A DNA stretch of 64,000 bases from Nocardia spumae (GCF_020733635.1 NZ_JAJFZL010000001.1:6386001-6450000); one strand, 5' to 3'; shown: positions 15,414-25,963, counted from the first letter of the stretch. Notes: generated from the letters alone by a model not told the origin. A program made the numbers and translations.

Positions 15414-16955
15414 TCAGCCGGGAACCCCCAGGCGCCGATAACGCATCCGGCGCCCGGCTCGCAGCGAGGCGGCGGATTCCCTTCGGAGGTCCGCCAGCTC
15501 GCCGGCGATCGCGGCGACCATACGGCGCGAGAAATCGATGGGCTCGACGGCCGCGTCGGGGTTCTCGGGGACGATCCGGTCCACGATCCCGTCGGCCAGC
15601 AGATCCTCGGCCCGAATTCGCTGGGCCGCGGCGAGTTCCGGAGCATGCGCGGTGTCGCGGAAGACGATGGCACTGGCGCCCTCCGGCGGAAGTGGAGCCA
15701 GCCAGGCATGGGTGGCCGCCAGCACCCGGTCCGCGGGCAACAGCGCCAAAGCCCCGCCGCCGCTGCCCTGCCCCAGCAGCACCGACACCGTCGGGGTGTC
15801 CAGAGTGACGAGATCGGCCAGGCAGCGGGCGATTTCGGGAGCGAGACCGCGTTCCTCCGCCTCACGGGACAGCGCCGCGCCGACGGTATCGATCACCAGC
15901 ACCAGCGGCAGACGCAGTTCCGCGGCGAGATGCATACTGCGGCGCGCTTCGCGTAATGCGGCCGGGCCCATGGTGTTCTCACCGGTCCGACCGGCGCGGT
16001 CGTGCCCGAAAATCACGCACGGTTCACCGCGTAGGCGGGCCAGGGCGTGCACCACGGTGCGGTCGGATTCGCCCTGACCGGTGCCGCTGAGCGGTACCCG
16101 GTCGGTGACCTGCCGCAGGAGTTCCCGAATGCCCGGACGAGCGGGATCACGAGAGATGAGAACCGATCGCCAGGCCGCCACGTCATCGGCCGTGCCCCCG
16201 GCGGAAACAGGCGCCGGCCCCGCGGCCCCGGAGCCGGGCCCCGCCGAGCCGCCGCGCCGGCGATCATCCGAAACCGCTTGGTACGCAGCGGATACCGTCA
16301 CATTCAGGACCCGATGGGCGATGCGCCGGAACACCCGTACCGGAACCACACCGTCGATGACCCCGTTGCGGTACAGATTCTCCGCGGTCTGCACACCCTC
16401 GGGAAACGGCCGATCGTAGAGCGCCTCGTACACCCGCGGACCGAGGAAGCCGATCAACGCCCCGGGTTCGGCGAAGGTCATGTGCCCCAGCGAACCCCAG
16501 GACGCGAACACCCCGCCCATCGTCGGATTGCGCAGATACACCAGGTAGGGGTGACCAGCCGATTTGTGCGCGGCCAGCGCACCGGCGATCTTCACCATCT
16601 GCACGAAGGCGACGGTGCCCTCTTGCATGCGGGTACCGCCGGAGGTGGGTGAGGCCAGGAGCGGAAGTCCCGATTCGGTGGCGCGCTCGATGGCCGTGAT
16701 GATCCGCTCGGCGGCGGCCACACCGATCGATCCGGCGAGAAATCCGAATTCACAGGCGACGACCGCGACCCGGCGGCCACGCAACATTCCCTCACCGGTC
16801 AGCACCGACTCGTCGGTGCCGCTGCGCTCGGCGGCAGCGGCCAGTTCCGAACGATACGCCGGCGAGGCCGAGACCTCGATCGGTTCTCGATCCCAGCTGC
16901 GATACGAACCGGGATCGAGCACACCATCGAAAAACTCACGCGCCGCGATCTTCAC
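15414..16955 (-). CDS. accD3: Acyl-CoA carboxylase carboxyltransferase subunit (AccD3-like)
   Basis: A 513-aa carboxyltransferase with beta and alpha halves in one chain. The N-terminal half has GGTRMQEGTVAFVQM and GHMTFAEPGALIGFLGPR; the C-terminal half has LVIDTVGAALSREAEERG and LGQGSGGGALAL, as in CoA-binding carboxyltransferase domains. No biotin carboxyl carrier domain is present, so an AccA-type subunit from elsewhere is needed. AccD3 of M. tuberculosis (Rv0904c) sits beside echA6 and prrA, both also in this window. A linker of Gly/Ala/Pro lies between the halves (GGSAGPGSGAAGPAP). The acyl-CoA substrate is not evident. Confidence 0.87.
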   Translation of the reverse strand: MKIAAREFFDGVLDPGSYRSWDREPIEVSASPAYRSELAAAAERSGTDESVLTGEGMLRGRRVAVVACEFGFLAGSIGVAAAERIITAIERATESGLPLLASPTSGGTRMQEGTVAFVQMVKIAGALAAHKSAGHPYLVYLRNPTMGGVFASWGSLGHMTFAEPGALIGFLGPRVYEALYDRPFPEGVQTAENLYRNGVIDGVVPVRVFRRIAHRVLNVTVSAAYQAVSDDRRRGGSAGPGSGAAGPAPVSAGGTADDVAAWRSVLISRDPARPGIRELLRQVTDRVPLSGTGQGESDRTVVHALARLRGEPCVIFGHDRAGRTGENTMGPAALREARRSMHLAAELRLPLVLVIDTVGAALSREAEERGLAPEIARCLADLVTLDTPTVSVLLGQGSGGGALALLPADRVLAATHAWLAPLPPEGASAIVFRDTAHAPELAAAQRIRAEDLLADGIVDRIVPENPDAAVEPIDFSRRMVAAIAGELADLRRESAASLRAGRRMRYRRLGVPG

Positions 16956-17051
16956 GCCCCGAGCGTAACCACGCCGGGCATGGAGATCCGCGGTCGTGGC
17001 GGAACCACGCGCCGACCCGACCGCCTCGCAGTGCGGCCGGTCGTCGATGTA

Positions 17052-17654
17052 TCAGTAACCCTGAACCACTTTGCGCAGCGCGTACTCGGTGACCGAGACC
17101 AGCGCCTGCTTCACCGGCTCGCGCCGGCGTGCGTCGATCGACATGATCGGCACATCCGCCGGAACGGCCAGCGCCTGGCGGATGTCCTCCAGGGGGTACC
17201 GCGGTGCGTCGTCGAACTCGTTGATGGCCACCAGGAACGGCAGGCCGCGAGCTTCGAAGTAGTCGACGGCAGCGAAGCTGTCCTCGAGCCGTCTGGTGTC
17301 GATCAGCACTACCGCCCCGATGGCGCCACGAATCAGGTCGTCCCACATGAACCAGAAGCGGTACTGGCCGGGTGTGCCGAACAGATAAAGCACCAAATCG
17401 TCGGCGAGGCTGATCCTGCCGAAGTCCATGGCCACCGTGGTGGTGGCCTTCGTCGGCACGGCTGCCAGGCTGTCCACGCCCACACTGGCGTTGGTCACCA
17501 AAGCCTCGGTGCGTAGCGGAACAATTTCCGATACGGCACCGACCAAGGTCGTCTTACCCACACCGAAGCCACCTGCCACCACGATCTTCGCGGAGGTCGG
17601 CTTGGCGTTGCGGGTATCGACCTGGGCCGTCGAATCAAATACGCCGGAGTCCAC
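17052..17654 (-). CDS. cvnD: Conservon Ras/Arf-like small GTPase (CvnD)
   Basis: A 200-aa bacterial small GTPase. Seen: P-loop GGFGVGKTTL, switch I threonine region TTVAMDFGRI, G3 GTPGQYRFWFMWDD, and a G4-like NEFDD. CvnD proteins of actinobacteria work with CvnA kinase, CvnB roadblock and CvnC in membrane-associated complexes that link sensing to development. It is last of the four-gene minus-strand conservon; its start overlaps cvnC by 20 bp, indicating translational coupling. Residues 1-20 are a short polar extension before the P-loop. Confidence 0.92.
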   Translation of the reverse strand: MDSGVFDSTAQVDTRNAKPTSAKIVVAGGFGVGKTTLVGAVSEIVPLRTEALVTNASVGVDSLAAVPTKATTTVAMDFGRISLADDLVLYLFGTPGQYRFWFMWDDLIRGAIGAVVLIDTRRLEDSFAAVDYFEARGLPFLVAINEFDDAPRYPLEDIRQALAVPADVPIMSIDARRREPVKQALVSVTEYALRKVVQGY

Positions 17655-18009
17655 TGAGAACCCTTTCGATCAGCTCGCGACGTTCATCGTCGCTCGAATC
17701 GTCTTTCAAAGTCGCCGAAACTCGCACATGTCCCGCCTCGATCAGGTCGGCGACAAGCACACGTGCCACCCCGATCGGAATACCCAGTCGGGCGGCCAGT
17801 TCCGCTACCGATGGCGATTCTCTGCACAACTCCACGATTGACGTCTCGATGTTGGTCAGTTCGAACTGCCGCTCGAAAGCGACCGGATGCGATGCGACAA
17901 GTGCCTCCAAGGCCAACTCCACCGTCGGCCGGGTACGACCGGCAGTCAGCGAGTACGGACGGACGAGGCTTGGCTCGGCGCTCCCCACGTGCTGGTTGTC
18001 TATGTCCAT
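17635..18009 (-). CDS. cvnC: Conservon DUF742 protein (CvnC)
   Basis: A 124-aa DUF742 protein. Seen: VRPYSLTAGRTRPTVELALE, the family hallmark RPY..T.GRT, followed by a winged-helix-like region (VELCRESPSVAELAARLGIPIGVARVLVADLIEAGHV). CvnC is thought to bind the other conservon proteins; some DUF742 proteins may bind nucleic acid. It starts 7 bp after cvnB and overlaps cvnD, so all three are likely co-translated. The N terminus has a short polar stretch, DNQHVGSAEPS. Confidence 0.92.
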   Translation of the reverse strand: MDIDNQHVGSAEPSLVRPYSLTAGRTRPTVELALEALVASHPVAFERQFELTNIETSIVELCRESPSVAELAARLGIPIGVARVLVADLIEAGHVRVSATLKDDSSDDERRELIERVLSGLRRI

Positions 18010-18016
18010 CCCACCA

Positions 18017-18430
18017 TCAGGAACCCATCGTGACGCGAGGTGTGGCCTGAACTGTCTGGCCCACGCGCTCGACCAGCAGAGCCATCTCGTATCCCACCTG
18101 GCCGATATCGCACGACGTGTTCGTCAGCACGGCCAGGTAGGAACCGTCACCGACTGCCATGAGCAGTAGGTATCCGTGTTCCATCTCGACCACCGACTGC
18201 AGCACCGTGCCGCCTTCGAACAGGTTCGAAACGCCGACAGAGAGGCTGGCCAGACCTGCGGTCACAGCCGACAGCTGCTCGGCTCGGTCAACGGGCAATT
18301 GCGCGCTCGCGGCCATCAACAGGCCGTCCGCCGAAACCAGCACGGCATGAGCGACGCCCGGAACCTCGTTGGCGAAGTTCGAAACCAGCCAATCCAGCTG
18401 ACGGTTCGTACCACCTAGATCGGGGTTCAT
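18017..18430 (-). CDS. cvnB: Conservon roadblock/LC7 protein (CvnB)
   Basis: A 137-aa roadblock/LC7-domain protein. Seen: [29 protein letters not shown] at the N terminus and [31 protein letters not shown] at the C terminus, both characteristic. Such proteins act as GTPase-activating or scaffold partners of MglA/CvnD-type GTPases. Its ATG overlaps the stop of cvnA (ATGA), so it is translationally coupled to the kinase. Typical length. Confidence 0.93.
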   Translation of the reverse strand: MNPDLGGTNRQLDWLVSNFANEVPGVAHAVLVSADGLLMAASAQLPVDRAEQLSAVTAGLASLSVGVSNLFEGGTVLQSVVEMEHGYLLLMAVGDGSYLAVLTNTSCDIGQVGYEMALLVERVGQTVQATPRVTMGS

Positions 18431-21400
18431 CGGTCTCCTTTATCTCCGGTTAGGTTCATTGCTCCCATTGCGCGGCCATCCCGGACGCCCTGCTGGTGAC
18501 GACTCAGACTTGACCTGATCGACTCTGGGTCGCGGTTCGTCGTCCGATCGGCCCGTCCGATGACACCACCGGGGACCAATCGATTACCCGGATCGCGCTG
18601 AGGCAATCCGGCCGCCGTCCGCTTCTCCGACGAGGTTTCCACCGCCCGCCGGGCAGCCTGCCAGCCTTCGTCACCTGGGGATTCGAAGGAGGCGGCGACT
18701 TGGGACCGGTCCGAGCTCGGGTCCGACAGCCACGCCGACATCATCTCGGCGAAGATCGGCGTACCACCCAGCGTGGGCCCGGCGTCGGCTGCGGGCTGCA
18801 GCCGGGTCTGGAAGAACGAAGCTGTCTTCTGCGTATTCGACTTGTAGCTGTGGCGGCCACGTTCGCGACCGTCACCGCCGGCGGAGTCCGCGCTCGTTCC
18901 GTCCGCGGAGCTGTCCCCCTGCGGCGCATCGCGTCCGGGCAGGCTCAGCCCCGGTGTCGGTTCCGGGCGCGGCGGCAGGCCCGCGCCGGGCTGCCGCTGC
19001 GGCAGTCCGCCCGCGGCCGAACCGCGTTGCGGGAGACCACTACCGGAATCACGCTGCGGCAAGCCGTCGCCCGACTCCCGCCGTGGCAACCCACCACCCG
19101 AATCACGCTGCGGCAAGCCGGCACCGGACTCCCGCTGCGGCAAGCCGTTACCCGACTCCCGCTGCGGCAGACCACTACCCGACTCCCGCTGTGGCAAGCC
19201 ACTACCGGCGCCCCGCTGCGGCAGGGCACTACCGGAATCACGCTGCGGCAAGCCACTACCGGACTCCCGCTGCGGCAGACCGTTACCCGGCTCGCGATGC
19301 AGTCCGGTGGGTCCGGATTCACGTCCGGGCGCACCGTTGGATCCGGGTGTGCGCTGCGGCAGGCCGCCCGCGGCAGATCCTTGCTGCGCCCGGCCGTTGC
19401 CGTTCGCCGACTCCCGCTGCGGCAGACCACCACTCGCGGATTCCCGCTGCGGCAGACCGCTGGGGGCCTCGGAGGCCGGTGCGCCGTTGGTCCCCGGTGT
19501 GCGCTGCGGCAGACCGGTGGGGCCGAGTTCACGAGCCGGTGGCTTCGGCGCGGGACGTTCGTCCGCACCGCCCGGCGCCGAGGAGCCCGGCCCCCGCTGC
19601 GGCAGACCGGATCCGCCGCGCGGCGGCAGGCCACCGGCACCCGGCTCCCGCGGGGGCAGTCCCGAACCGGAATCACGCTGCGGCAGGCCACTTCCGCTCG
19701 GCGGCCGCTGCGGCAGACCGGTCGGACGGCCCGGACGCGGCGGCTGACCGGCCGCACCCGGCTGACGCTTGAGCATATTGGCGGCCAGACCGGAGGTCGG
19801 CTGCGGCGTAGTGGATCCGCCACGCTGTGGCAGGTTCGCACCCGGCTGCGAGGACGGCGACTGCGGTCCGTTGGCGCCCGGCTCGCGCTGCGGCAGCCCC
19901 GGCATACCCGATTCCGACATCCGGGTGGTCGCGTCGGCGCGCTGACCGGAGCCGGCGTCGGCGAGGGGATGACGCGCCGACGGCGCATTGGCACCGGGCT
20001 GGCGCTGCGGCAACCCACCCGGGACGGCATTGCCCGGCTGGCGCTGCGGCAGCCCACCGGCGGCCGCACCGCCGGCGGGCGCGGCGGTGCCGTTGGCCCG
20101 CACCGTGCGGTCGTCCTCGGCATCGGCGGCCGGCGAGACCGGAATCGGCCCGCTCACACCCGGATCCACCGTGACCATCATGTTGCCGCTCGGCGTCCGG
20201 GTGACGCCGCGCATCTGCATCGACGACGCCGCGGACGGGGCGGCGGGGCGCTGGGTGGGAACCGACATCTGCTCGCCGGACTGGGCCGGCACGGAGACCG
20301 AACCACCCGACGGCGCGACGATGATCGCCTTGGGCACATGCACGGTCACCGTGACACCCGGATCACGAGCGGTGTCGAAGGTCGAGCGCAGCCGGACGTT
20401 CAGACCGTGGCGCTCGGCGAGCCGGCCGACCACGAACAGACCCATGTGACGCGCGGTGTCGCGGCCGACCTCCGCGGTCGATTCCAGCCGCTTGTTGATC
20501 GCGGCCATCTCCGCGGGCGGCATGCCGATACCGCGGTCGGCGACCTCGATCAGCAGACCCTGATCGTGGGCCTGCGCGAAGGTGAACTTGACGTCGGTCT
20601 CCGGCGGCGAGGCGCGCAGCGCGTTGTCGAGCAGCTCGGCGAACAGGTGCGCCAGGTCGGAGGCCGCCGGTTCGGTGACGGCGCCGCGCGGGGTCGCGCC
20701 CAGCTTCACGCGTTCGTAGTCCTCGACCTCGGAGATGGCCGCACGCAGCACGTCGGCGATCTCGACCGGCGCGGACTTGGTGCGACGCTGCCGGGTACCG
20801 GCGAGAATCAGCAGGTTGTCGCCGTTTCGGCGCATACGGGCGGCGAGGTGGTCCAGCCGGAAGAGGTTCTCCAGCAGACGCGGATCCTTCTCGTCGTACT
20901 CCATCGCCTCGATGAGCGAGAGCTGATGGTCGACCAGCGATTTGGACCGCCGCGCCAGGGTTTCGAACATGTCGTTGACCTGGGTACGCATCGAGGCCTG
21001 ATCGGCCGCCAAGCGCAGCGCCTGACCGTGGATGTCGTCGACGGCACGAGCGAGCTGGCCGACCTCTTCCTCGGTGTGCACCGGCATGGGTTCGAGCGGC
21101 ACATCCTCGGGGCTGGCGCCGTCGCGCAGTCGCGAGACCTCGTAGCCGAGGTCGTGCTCGGCGACGCGCAGCGCGGCGAGGCGCAGCTTACGCAGCGGCA
21201 CGATCATCGCCCGGGCGACGAGGACGGCGAAGATCAACGCGGCGAGGATCGTCAGGACAACGATGATGGCGTACTGGATCGCGCCGGCGCGCGCCGTGCT
21301 CGCCAGGTCGTCGACCTGCTTGGTGATATCCCCGGTGGAGGCGTTGACGATCTTGGTGTAGTCGGCGAGGCTGTCGACCAGCGACTGCCGGATGTCCAGG

Positions 21401-22242
21401 ATGGGCAGCTGGCCGACGTCGACCGTCGGGCCGCTGGTCATCGAGATCCGGTTGTCGAGCAGGGTGTTCAGCTCGGCGATGGTCGGATCGCCCTCGGGGA
21501 AGCGCTTGGCCAGCAGGCCGAGCATGTACTTCTCGGTATTGGCCGCGATCTGGAAGTCGTGCAGACCACCCTTGGCGTCACCGGTGAGGGTCTTGGCGGC
21601 CGCGGCGACCTGGGAAACCTCCACCGCGCGGGTGTTCAGGGCGTCGACCAGGCGCAGCTTGGCGTTCTCGACCCCGGGGTCGGAGACCTGCGACACGATC
21701 TCCTCGACCGTGCGCACGCTGTTCTGCCGGATCGACTCTTCCTGATTGATCGCGTCGGCGAGGACCGGCGAGGGCTTGGTGCCCTGCGCGCGAACCGTCT
21801 GCGCGCCCTTGATCATCTGCTCGAGCGCATCGCGGGCGCCGGGCACACCGTCCAGCTTGCCCGCGGCCTTCTGCGCGGTCTGGATGGCGGCATCCAGCTT
21901 GGTCAGGTCAGCGTCCTGGACCAACGATTGTGTGGGGCTGATGGCGGCCATCTGGCCACCGGCCACCGTCGCGGCCGCACCACTCAGACCGGTGACCGCC
22001 GGAATCGCCTCGACGTGGTCGACCGACTGGTTCAGGTGGCTCGAGTCGCTGAACTCGGACGCGATCCTGGAAGCGCCGAGCACCACCGCGACGAGCAGCG
22101 GCACGGCCAGCACAGCCGTGACCTTCCAGCGCAGGTCCCAGTTGCCGAGCGCCCAGCGCCTCCCAACGGGCCTAGCGGCGTCACGCATCTCCAACTCACT
22201 TTCCAAACTGGCCCCAGCCACGCGCCGACAGCGAGCCTCCAC
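18427..22242 (-). CDS. cvnA: Conservon sensor histidine kinase-like protein (CvnA) with long LPQR-repeat tail
   Basis: A 1271-aa membrane sensor, far longer than the usual 400-900. Order: short cytoplasmic N terminus, TM1 ([19 protein letters not shown], about 40-60), an extracytoplasmic nitrate-sensor-like helical domain (about 60-315), TM2 ([21 protein letters not shown]), HAMP, a dimerisation helix with [12 protein letters not shown], a GHKL ATPase domain ([24 protein letters not shown]), then a disordered region of about 500 residues with some 22 LPQR motifs, and a C-terminal tail. The start is GTG at 22242; ATG at 22188 is equally possible and begins closer to the conserved GNWDLRWK. A minus-strand -10 (TAGAAT, 22334-22339) lies about 90 bp upstream. 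It heads the conservon. Confidence 0.88.
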   Translation of the reverse strand: MEARCRRVAGASLESELEMRDAARPVGRRWALGNWDLRWKVTAVLAVPLLVAVVLGASRIASEFSDSSHLNQSVDHVEAIPAVTGLSGAAATVAGGQMAAISPTQSLVQDADLTKLDAAIQTAQKAAGKLDGVPGARDALEQMIKGAQTVRAQGTKPSPVLADAINQEESIRQNSVRTVEEIVSQVSDPGVENAKLRLVDALNTRAVEVSQVAAAAKTLTGDAKGGLHDFQIAANTEKYMLGLLAKRFPEGDPTIAELNTLLDNRISMTSGPTVDVGQLPILDIRQSLVDSLADYTKIVNASTGDITKQVDDLASTARAGAIQYAIIVVLTILAALIFAVLVARAMIVPLRKLRLAALRVAEHDLGYEVSRLRDGASPEDVPLEPMPVHTEEEVGQLARAVDDIHGQALRLAADQASMRTQVNDMFETLARRSKSLVDHQLSLIEAMEYDEKDPRLLENLFRLDHLAARMRRNGDNLLILAGTRQRRTKSAPVEIADVLRAAISEVEDYERVKLGATPRGAVTEPAASDLAHLFAELLDNALRASPPETDVKFTFAQAHDQGLLIEVADRGIGMPPAEMAAINKRLESTAEVGRDTARHMGLFVVGRLAERHGLNVRLRSTFDTARDPGVTVTVHVPKAIIVAPSGGSVSVPAQSGEQMSVPTQRPAAPSAASSMQMRGVTRTPSGNMMVTVDPGVSGPIPVSPAADAEDDRTVRANGTAAPAGGAAAGGLPQRQPGNAVPGGLPQRQPGANAPSARHPLADAGSGQRADATTRMSESGMPGLPQREPGANGPQSPSSQPGANLPQRGGSTTPQPTSGLAANMLKRQPGAAGQPPRPGRPTGLPQRPPSGSGLPQRDSGSGLPPREPGAGGLPPRGGSGLPQRGPGSSAPGGADERPAPKPPARELGPTGLPQRTPGTNGAPASEAPSGLPQRESASGGLPQRESANGNGRAQQGSAAGGLPQRTPGSNGAPGRESGPTGLHREPGNGLPQRESGSGLPQRDSGSALPQRGAGSGLPQRESGSGLPQRESGNGLPQRESGAGLPQRDSGGGLPRRESGDGLPQRDSGSGLPQRGSAAGGLPQRQPGAGLPPRPEPTPGLSLPGRDAPQGDSSADGTSADSAGGDGRERGRHSYKSNTQKTASFFQTRLQPAADAGPTLGGTPIFAEMMSAWLSDPSSDRSQVAASFESPGDEGWQAARRAVETSSEKRTAAGLPQRDPGNRLVPGGVIGRADRTTNRDPESIRSSLSRHQQGVRDGRAMGAMNLTGDKGDR
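18985..20065 (-). repeat. Degenerate GLPQR-coding repeat tract inside cvnA
   Basis: This part of cvnA encodes repeated GLPQRxxG motifs. Between about 19020 and 19290 the spacing becomes regular at 27 bp (9 residues, consensus xSGxGLPQR) for about ten units. Further out the spacing is irregular, with variants LPPR, LPRR and LHR. The codons vary between units, which suggests selection on the protein as well as slippage. Confidence 0.85.
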
Positions 22243-22506
22243 GATCGCACGCGCGGCTCGATAAGCAGAACGGGCCGGGAACTGCGGCTGGCCGATAAAT
22301 TGCGTCCATGACGGCCGAAATATGTGACATGCGATTCTAACGGATCAATAACTTCTTGTGCGACCTCTTGGTAACCACCAGTCGTTGACCTGGCTGTTCC
22401 AGCCAAACTCAAAGGTCGCGGCGGCCGCCCGGACGTCGCGTGAAGTCTGCCACAATCAGGCAGATCTATCGAGGCGGGTATCGAGGCGAGGCAGGGAGTC
22501 ATACGG
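22243..22506. promoter_or_regulatory. Divergent promoter region of the conservon and prpE
   Basis: 264 bp between divergent start codons. It holds a good minus-strand -10 (TAGAAT, 22334-22339) for the conservon operon and an AGGGAG ribosome site for prpE just before its TTG. No gene or strong palindrome was recognised in it. Confidence 0.5.
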
Positions 22507-24618
22507 TTGAACGCGAAGCAGGAGTACCGGCCCACCTACCAGACCAGCCTGGTCGACCCCTCGGACTTCTGGCGCAGCGCGGCCGAGGCGATCAGCTGGG
22601 ACGTTGCGCCCACCCAGATCCTCGACACCACGGCGAAGCCGACGGCACGGTGGTTTCCCGATGCTCGCCTCAACACCTCCTACAACGCCCTCGATCGTCA
22701 TGTGCGCGATCTCACAGTGGAACCGCCCTCGACAGCTGACGATACCGCCACCGCCACCGAAACGGCCATTTCCGACAAAATGGGCGGTCGCGCGGACCAG
22801 CCCGCCCTAATATACGACTCCGCTATGACGGGCACCACACTCGTCTACACCTACGCCGAACTCCTGGCCGAGGTCGCCCAGTTCGCCGGCGCGATGCTGC
22901 GACTGGGCGTACGCACCGGCGACCGTGTCGTCATCTATATGCCGATGATCCCCGAGGCGGTGATCGCGATGCTGGCCTGCGCGCGGATCGGCGCCGTGCA
23001 CTCGGTGGTCTTCGGCGGATTCGCCGCGCACGAACTGGCCGCCCGCATCGACGACGCGGAACCGGTCCTGATCGTGACCGCCTCCGGCGGACTGGAGCCG
23101 AACAAGCGAATCGAATATCCGCCGATCGTCCTGCAGGCCCTCGATCAGGTGCGGACCGCCGCGCCCCGCACCGTGGTGGTCAAGCAGCGCGAGGGTTTTC
23201 CGACCATCCGGTTCGCCGCACCTCAACCCGCCACCGAAACCCTGCCCGATTCCGCCGCGACCGTCGCCGCCCGCTGGCTGGACTGGGAGGATATGGTCCG
23301 CGACGCCGAACCGGCCGATCCGGTCTCGGTGGCGGCCACCGATCCGCTCTACATCCTCTACACCTCCGGCACCACCGGGAAGCCCAAGGGCGTGGTCCGC
23401 GACAACGGCGGACATGCCGTCGCCCTGGCATGGTCGATGCGCAACATCTACGACGTCTCCGGTGGTCAGGTCATGCTGACCACCTCCGATATCGGCTGGG
23501 TGGTCGGCCACTCCTATATCGTCTACGCCCCGCTGCTGGTCGGCGCGACGACGATCCTCTTCGAAGGCAAACCGATCGGTACGCCGGATTCGGGCACCTA
23601 CTGGCGGCTGGTCGAGCAGTACGGCGTGCACGTGATGTTCACCGCGCCGACCGCCCTGCGCGCCATCCGCCGCGCCGACCCCGAGGCCGCGCTCGCCCGC
23701 CGCCACGACCTGTCCTCGCTGCGGGCACTGTTCTGCGCCGGTGAGCGCCTCGATCCGGCCACCTACGACTGGACCCGCGAGACGGTGCTCGACGGATTGC
23801 CCGACTGCCCGGTGGTCGACCACTGGTGGCAGACCGAAACCGGCTGGCCGGTCTGCGCGAATCCGCTGGGACTGCAGGAACTGCCGATCAAACCGGGGTC
23901 GGCCTCCGTGCCCGTCCCCGGATATCGGCTGCGGGTGCTCGATTACGAGGGCGATGCGGTCCCCACGGGCTCGGAGGGCAATATCGTGATCGGCCTCCCA
24001 CTGCCGCCCGGCTCGCTGACCACCCTGTGGCGCGACGACGAACGCTTCATCCGGTCCTATCTGTCGGGCTATCCCGGCCACTATCTGACCGGCGACTCCG
24101 GATATTTCGACGAGGACGGCTACCTGTACGTCCTCGGCCGCAGCGACGATGTGATCAATATGGCCGGCCATCGGCTCTCGGCCGGCGGCATCGAGGCGGC
24201 GATATCCGGGCATCCGGCCGTCGCCGAGACCGCGGTGATCGGCGTGGCGGACGAGCTCAAGGGGCAGCGCCCCATCGCGTACGTGGTGCTCAAGAACGGT
24301 GTGGAGATCGAACTCGCCACGCTGCGCACCGAACTCGTCGCCCGGGTCCGCGATCAGATCGGTGCCATCGCCACGCTGCACGATGTGACGGTGGTGCGCG
24401 CCCTGCCGAAGACTCGCTCCGGCAAGATCCTGCGCCGCACGATTCGCCAGATCGCCTCCGGCGAGAGCTGGGAGATGCCGGCGACCATCGAGGATCCGGC
24501 GGTCCTGATCGCACTCGAGGACCAATTGCTGGCCGGCACGGATCCGACCGCCGATCCCGCCCCCGACGACGCCACCGATCCGACCGCGACGCCGAACGGC
24601 TCGAGTATCGGTTCCTGA
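22507..24618 (+). CDS. prpE: Propionyl-CoA synthetase (acyl-CoA ligase, PrpE-like)
   Basis: A 703-aa AMP-forming acyl-CoA synthetase. Seen: N-terminal YQTSLVDPSDFWRSAAEAI typical of PrpE/Acs, the adenylation P-loop YTSGTTGKPKGVV, the hinge YVLGRSDDVINMAGHRLS, and the catalytic lysine in RSGKILRR near the C terminus. It activates propionate (or acetate) to the CoA thioester. The TTG start is backed by AGGGAG 9 nt upstream. The protein is longer than typical (about 630) mainly through a Pro/Asp/Thr-rich tail of about 30 residues. No methylcitrate cycle genes adjoin it, though two citrate synthases lie 11-17 kb away. Confidence 0.85.
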   Translation: MNAKQEYRPTYQTSLVDPSDFWRSAAEAISWDVAPTQILDTTAKPTARWFPDARLNTSYNALDRHVRDLTVEPPSTADDTATATETAISDKMGGRADQPALIYDSAMTGTTLVYTYAELLAEVAQFAGAMLRLGVRTGDRVVIYMPMIPEAVIAMLACARIGAVHSVVFGGFAAHELAARIDDAEPVLIVTASGGLEPNKRIEYPPIVLQALDQVRTAAPRTVVVKQREGFPTIRFAAPQPATETLPDSAATVAARWLDWEDMVRDAEPADPVSVAATDPLYILYTSGTTGKPKGVVRDNGGHAVALAWSMRNIYDVSGGQVMLTTSDIGWVVGHSYIVYAPLLVGATTILFEGKPIGTPDSGTYWRLVEQYGVHVMFTAPTALRAIRRADPEAALARRHDLSSLRALFCAGERLDPATYDWTRETVLDGLPDCPVVDHWWQTETGWPVCANPLGLQELPIKPGSASVPVPGYRLRVLDYEGDAVPTGSEGNIVIGLPLPPGSLTTLWRDDERFIRSYLSGYPGHYLTGDSGYFDEDGYLYVLGRSDDVINMAGHRLSAGGIEAAISGHPAVAETAVIGVADELKGQRPIAYVVLKNGVEIELATLRTELVARVRDQIGAIATLHDVTVVRALPKTRSGKILRRTIRQIASGESWEMPATIEDPAVLIALEDQLLAGTDPTADPAPDDATDPTATPNGSSIGS

Positions 24619-24731
24619 TATCGCGCTCACCGATTGCGCTCATGGTGTTCTCAGAATCGGTTCATGGGTATCCCAGACTCCGACGATACGGTTCCGGGCA
24701 CGCAACGTGCCGACGTACAGGGAGAGAGAAC

Positions 24732-25112
24732 ATGCGCATTCGCGGAATCGCCGCAACCACCCTGACCATGGCGGGTCTGGCCGCCGGAGCCGCCCTCCTG
24801 GTCCCCGCGACCGCCTCCGCCGATCCGACCGGATTGGCTGCGCCACTACTGAATTCGACCTGTAGCTTCGCTCAGGTCGACGCGGCCCTGCACGACAAGG
24901 CACCGCAGCTGGCCTCGATCCTCGACGCCAATCCGGATCAGAAGGCCGAACTGAAGGCGAAATTCGATCAGCCGGTGGAACAGCGACGCGCCGAATTCCA
25001 GCAGTATCTCGCCGAGCACCCCGACGAAGCCCAGCGCGCCCAGCAGGATCCGCGAGCGGGCGGTATGAGTCAGACCATCCAGGAAGTCGCGGATTCCTGC
25101 CACAACTACTGA
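24732..25112 (+). CDS. Hemophore-related (mycobacterial haem-binding-like) secreted protein
   Basis: A 126-aa exported protein. Seen: a signal peptide ([20 protein letters not shown]...ASA), then a small helical domain beginning with [10 protein letters not shown] and ending DSCHNY, so two cysteines can bridge the ends. The pattern C(S/T)..Q..AAL....P.....(L/I)...P is that of the hemophore-related/MHB family that includes M. tuberculosis Rv0203. That family is linked to haem uptake, but no haem-ligating residue can be assigned from sequence alone. GGAGAGAG gives the start. It is in the same direction as prpE, 113 bp apart, without clear functional link. Confidence 0.8.
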   Translation: MRIRGIAATTLTMAGLAAGAALLVPATASADPTGLAAPLLNSTCSFAQVDAALHDKAPQLASILDANPDQKAELKAKFDQPVEQRRAEFQQYLAEHPDEAQRAQQDPRAGGMSQTIQEVADSCHNY

Positions 25113-25181
25113 GCCACCGCTCAGGGACTCGGATGGGCCCGGGCCGCCGCGAACCTCGCCGCGACGGAGCGGCGGCCAAAT

Positions 25182-25187
25182 TACACT
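25182..25187 (+). promoter_or_regulatory. -10 box of a leaderless transcript (prrA)
   Basis: TACACT followed by 7 nt and the GTG of prrA at 25195. No ribosome site is visible. Confidence 0.5.
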
Positions 25188-25194
25188 GCACACC

Positions 25195-25896
25195 GTGACG
25201 AGCAGCGATACCCCGACGGTGCTGGTGGTCGACGATGACGAGGATGTGCTGTCCTCCGTCGAGCGTGGGCTGCGGCTGTCCGGGTTCCGGGTGGTCATCG
25301 CGCGCGACGGGGCCGCCGCGCTGCGCTGTGTGGCCGAGCAGTCACCGGATGCGATCGTGCTCGATATGAACATGCCGGTGCTCGACGGCGCCGGCGTGGT
25401 GACCGCGCTGCGGGCGATGGGCAACGAGGTGCCGATCTGCGTGCTCTCGGCGCGCAGCTCGGTCGACGATCGCATCGCCGGACTCGAGTCGGGCGCCGAC
25501 GACTATCTGGTGAAACCGTTCGTCCTCAAGGAATTGGTGGCCCGGATCCGGGCACTGCTGCGCCGCACCGATAATGCCCCGGCGGCGGCGCCCGGTTCGA
25601 TCACGGTGGGACCGCTGCACATCGATGTCGCCGGATATCGCGCCCTGCTGAACGGCACCGAAATCGAGCTCACCAAAAGGGAATTCGAACTGCTGTCCAC
25701 ACTGGCCCGCAACGCCGGTGTGGTTCTGAGCCGGGAACGGCTGCTGGAGCTGGTGTGGGGCTACGACTTCGCCGCCGACACCAATGTGGTGGATGTCTTC
25801 GTCGGCTATCTGCGCCGCAAACTGGAGTCCGACGGCACCCCGCGCCTGCTGCACACCATTCGCGGGGTCGGCTTCGTCCTGCGGACGCCGAAATGA
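25195..25896 (+). CDS. prrA: OmpR-family response regulator PrrA
   Basis: A 233-aa two-component response regulator. The receiver domain (about 8-122) has the acidic pair in VVDDDEDV, the phosphoacceptor Asp in [12 protein letters not shown] and the Lys in YLVKPF. The C-terminal OmpR winged helix carries [15 protein letters not shown] and [23 protein letters not shown]. The sequence and the adjoining kinase match PrrA-PrrB of M. tuberculosis (Rv0903c-Rv0902c), an essential pair linked to early intracellular growth and nitrogen or respiratory adaptation. The kinase starts 67 bp downstream. Confidence 0.9.
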   Translation: MTSSDTPTVLVVDDDEDVLSSVERGLRLSGFRVVIARDGAAALRCVAEQSPDAIVLDMNMPVLDGAGVVTALRAMGNEVPICVLSARSSVDDRIAGLESGADDYLVKPFVLKELVARIRALLRRTDNAPAAAPGSITVGPLHIDVAGYRALLNGTEIELTKREFELLSTLARNAGVVLSRERLLELVWGYDFAADTNVVDVFVGYLRRKLESDGTPRLLHTIRGVGFVLRTPK

Positions 25897-25963
25897 GCGG
25901 CGTCATCCTCGAATTCGCCGTGGTCGCGTCGTCGGCGGCCGCGCACGGACGGCGGGAACACCT

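Noticed and set aside
18985..20065. CRISPR-like regular repeats
   Set aside because: They are in frame inside cvnA, with degenerate units and no unique spacers; this is a coding repeat.
18700..22311. A 1203-codon open frame antisense to cvnA
   Set aside because: It is produced by GC codon bias and the repeats of cvnA; it has no family match, and its low-complexity Arg/Gly content is typical of a shadow frame.
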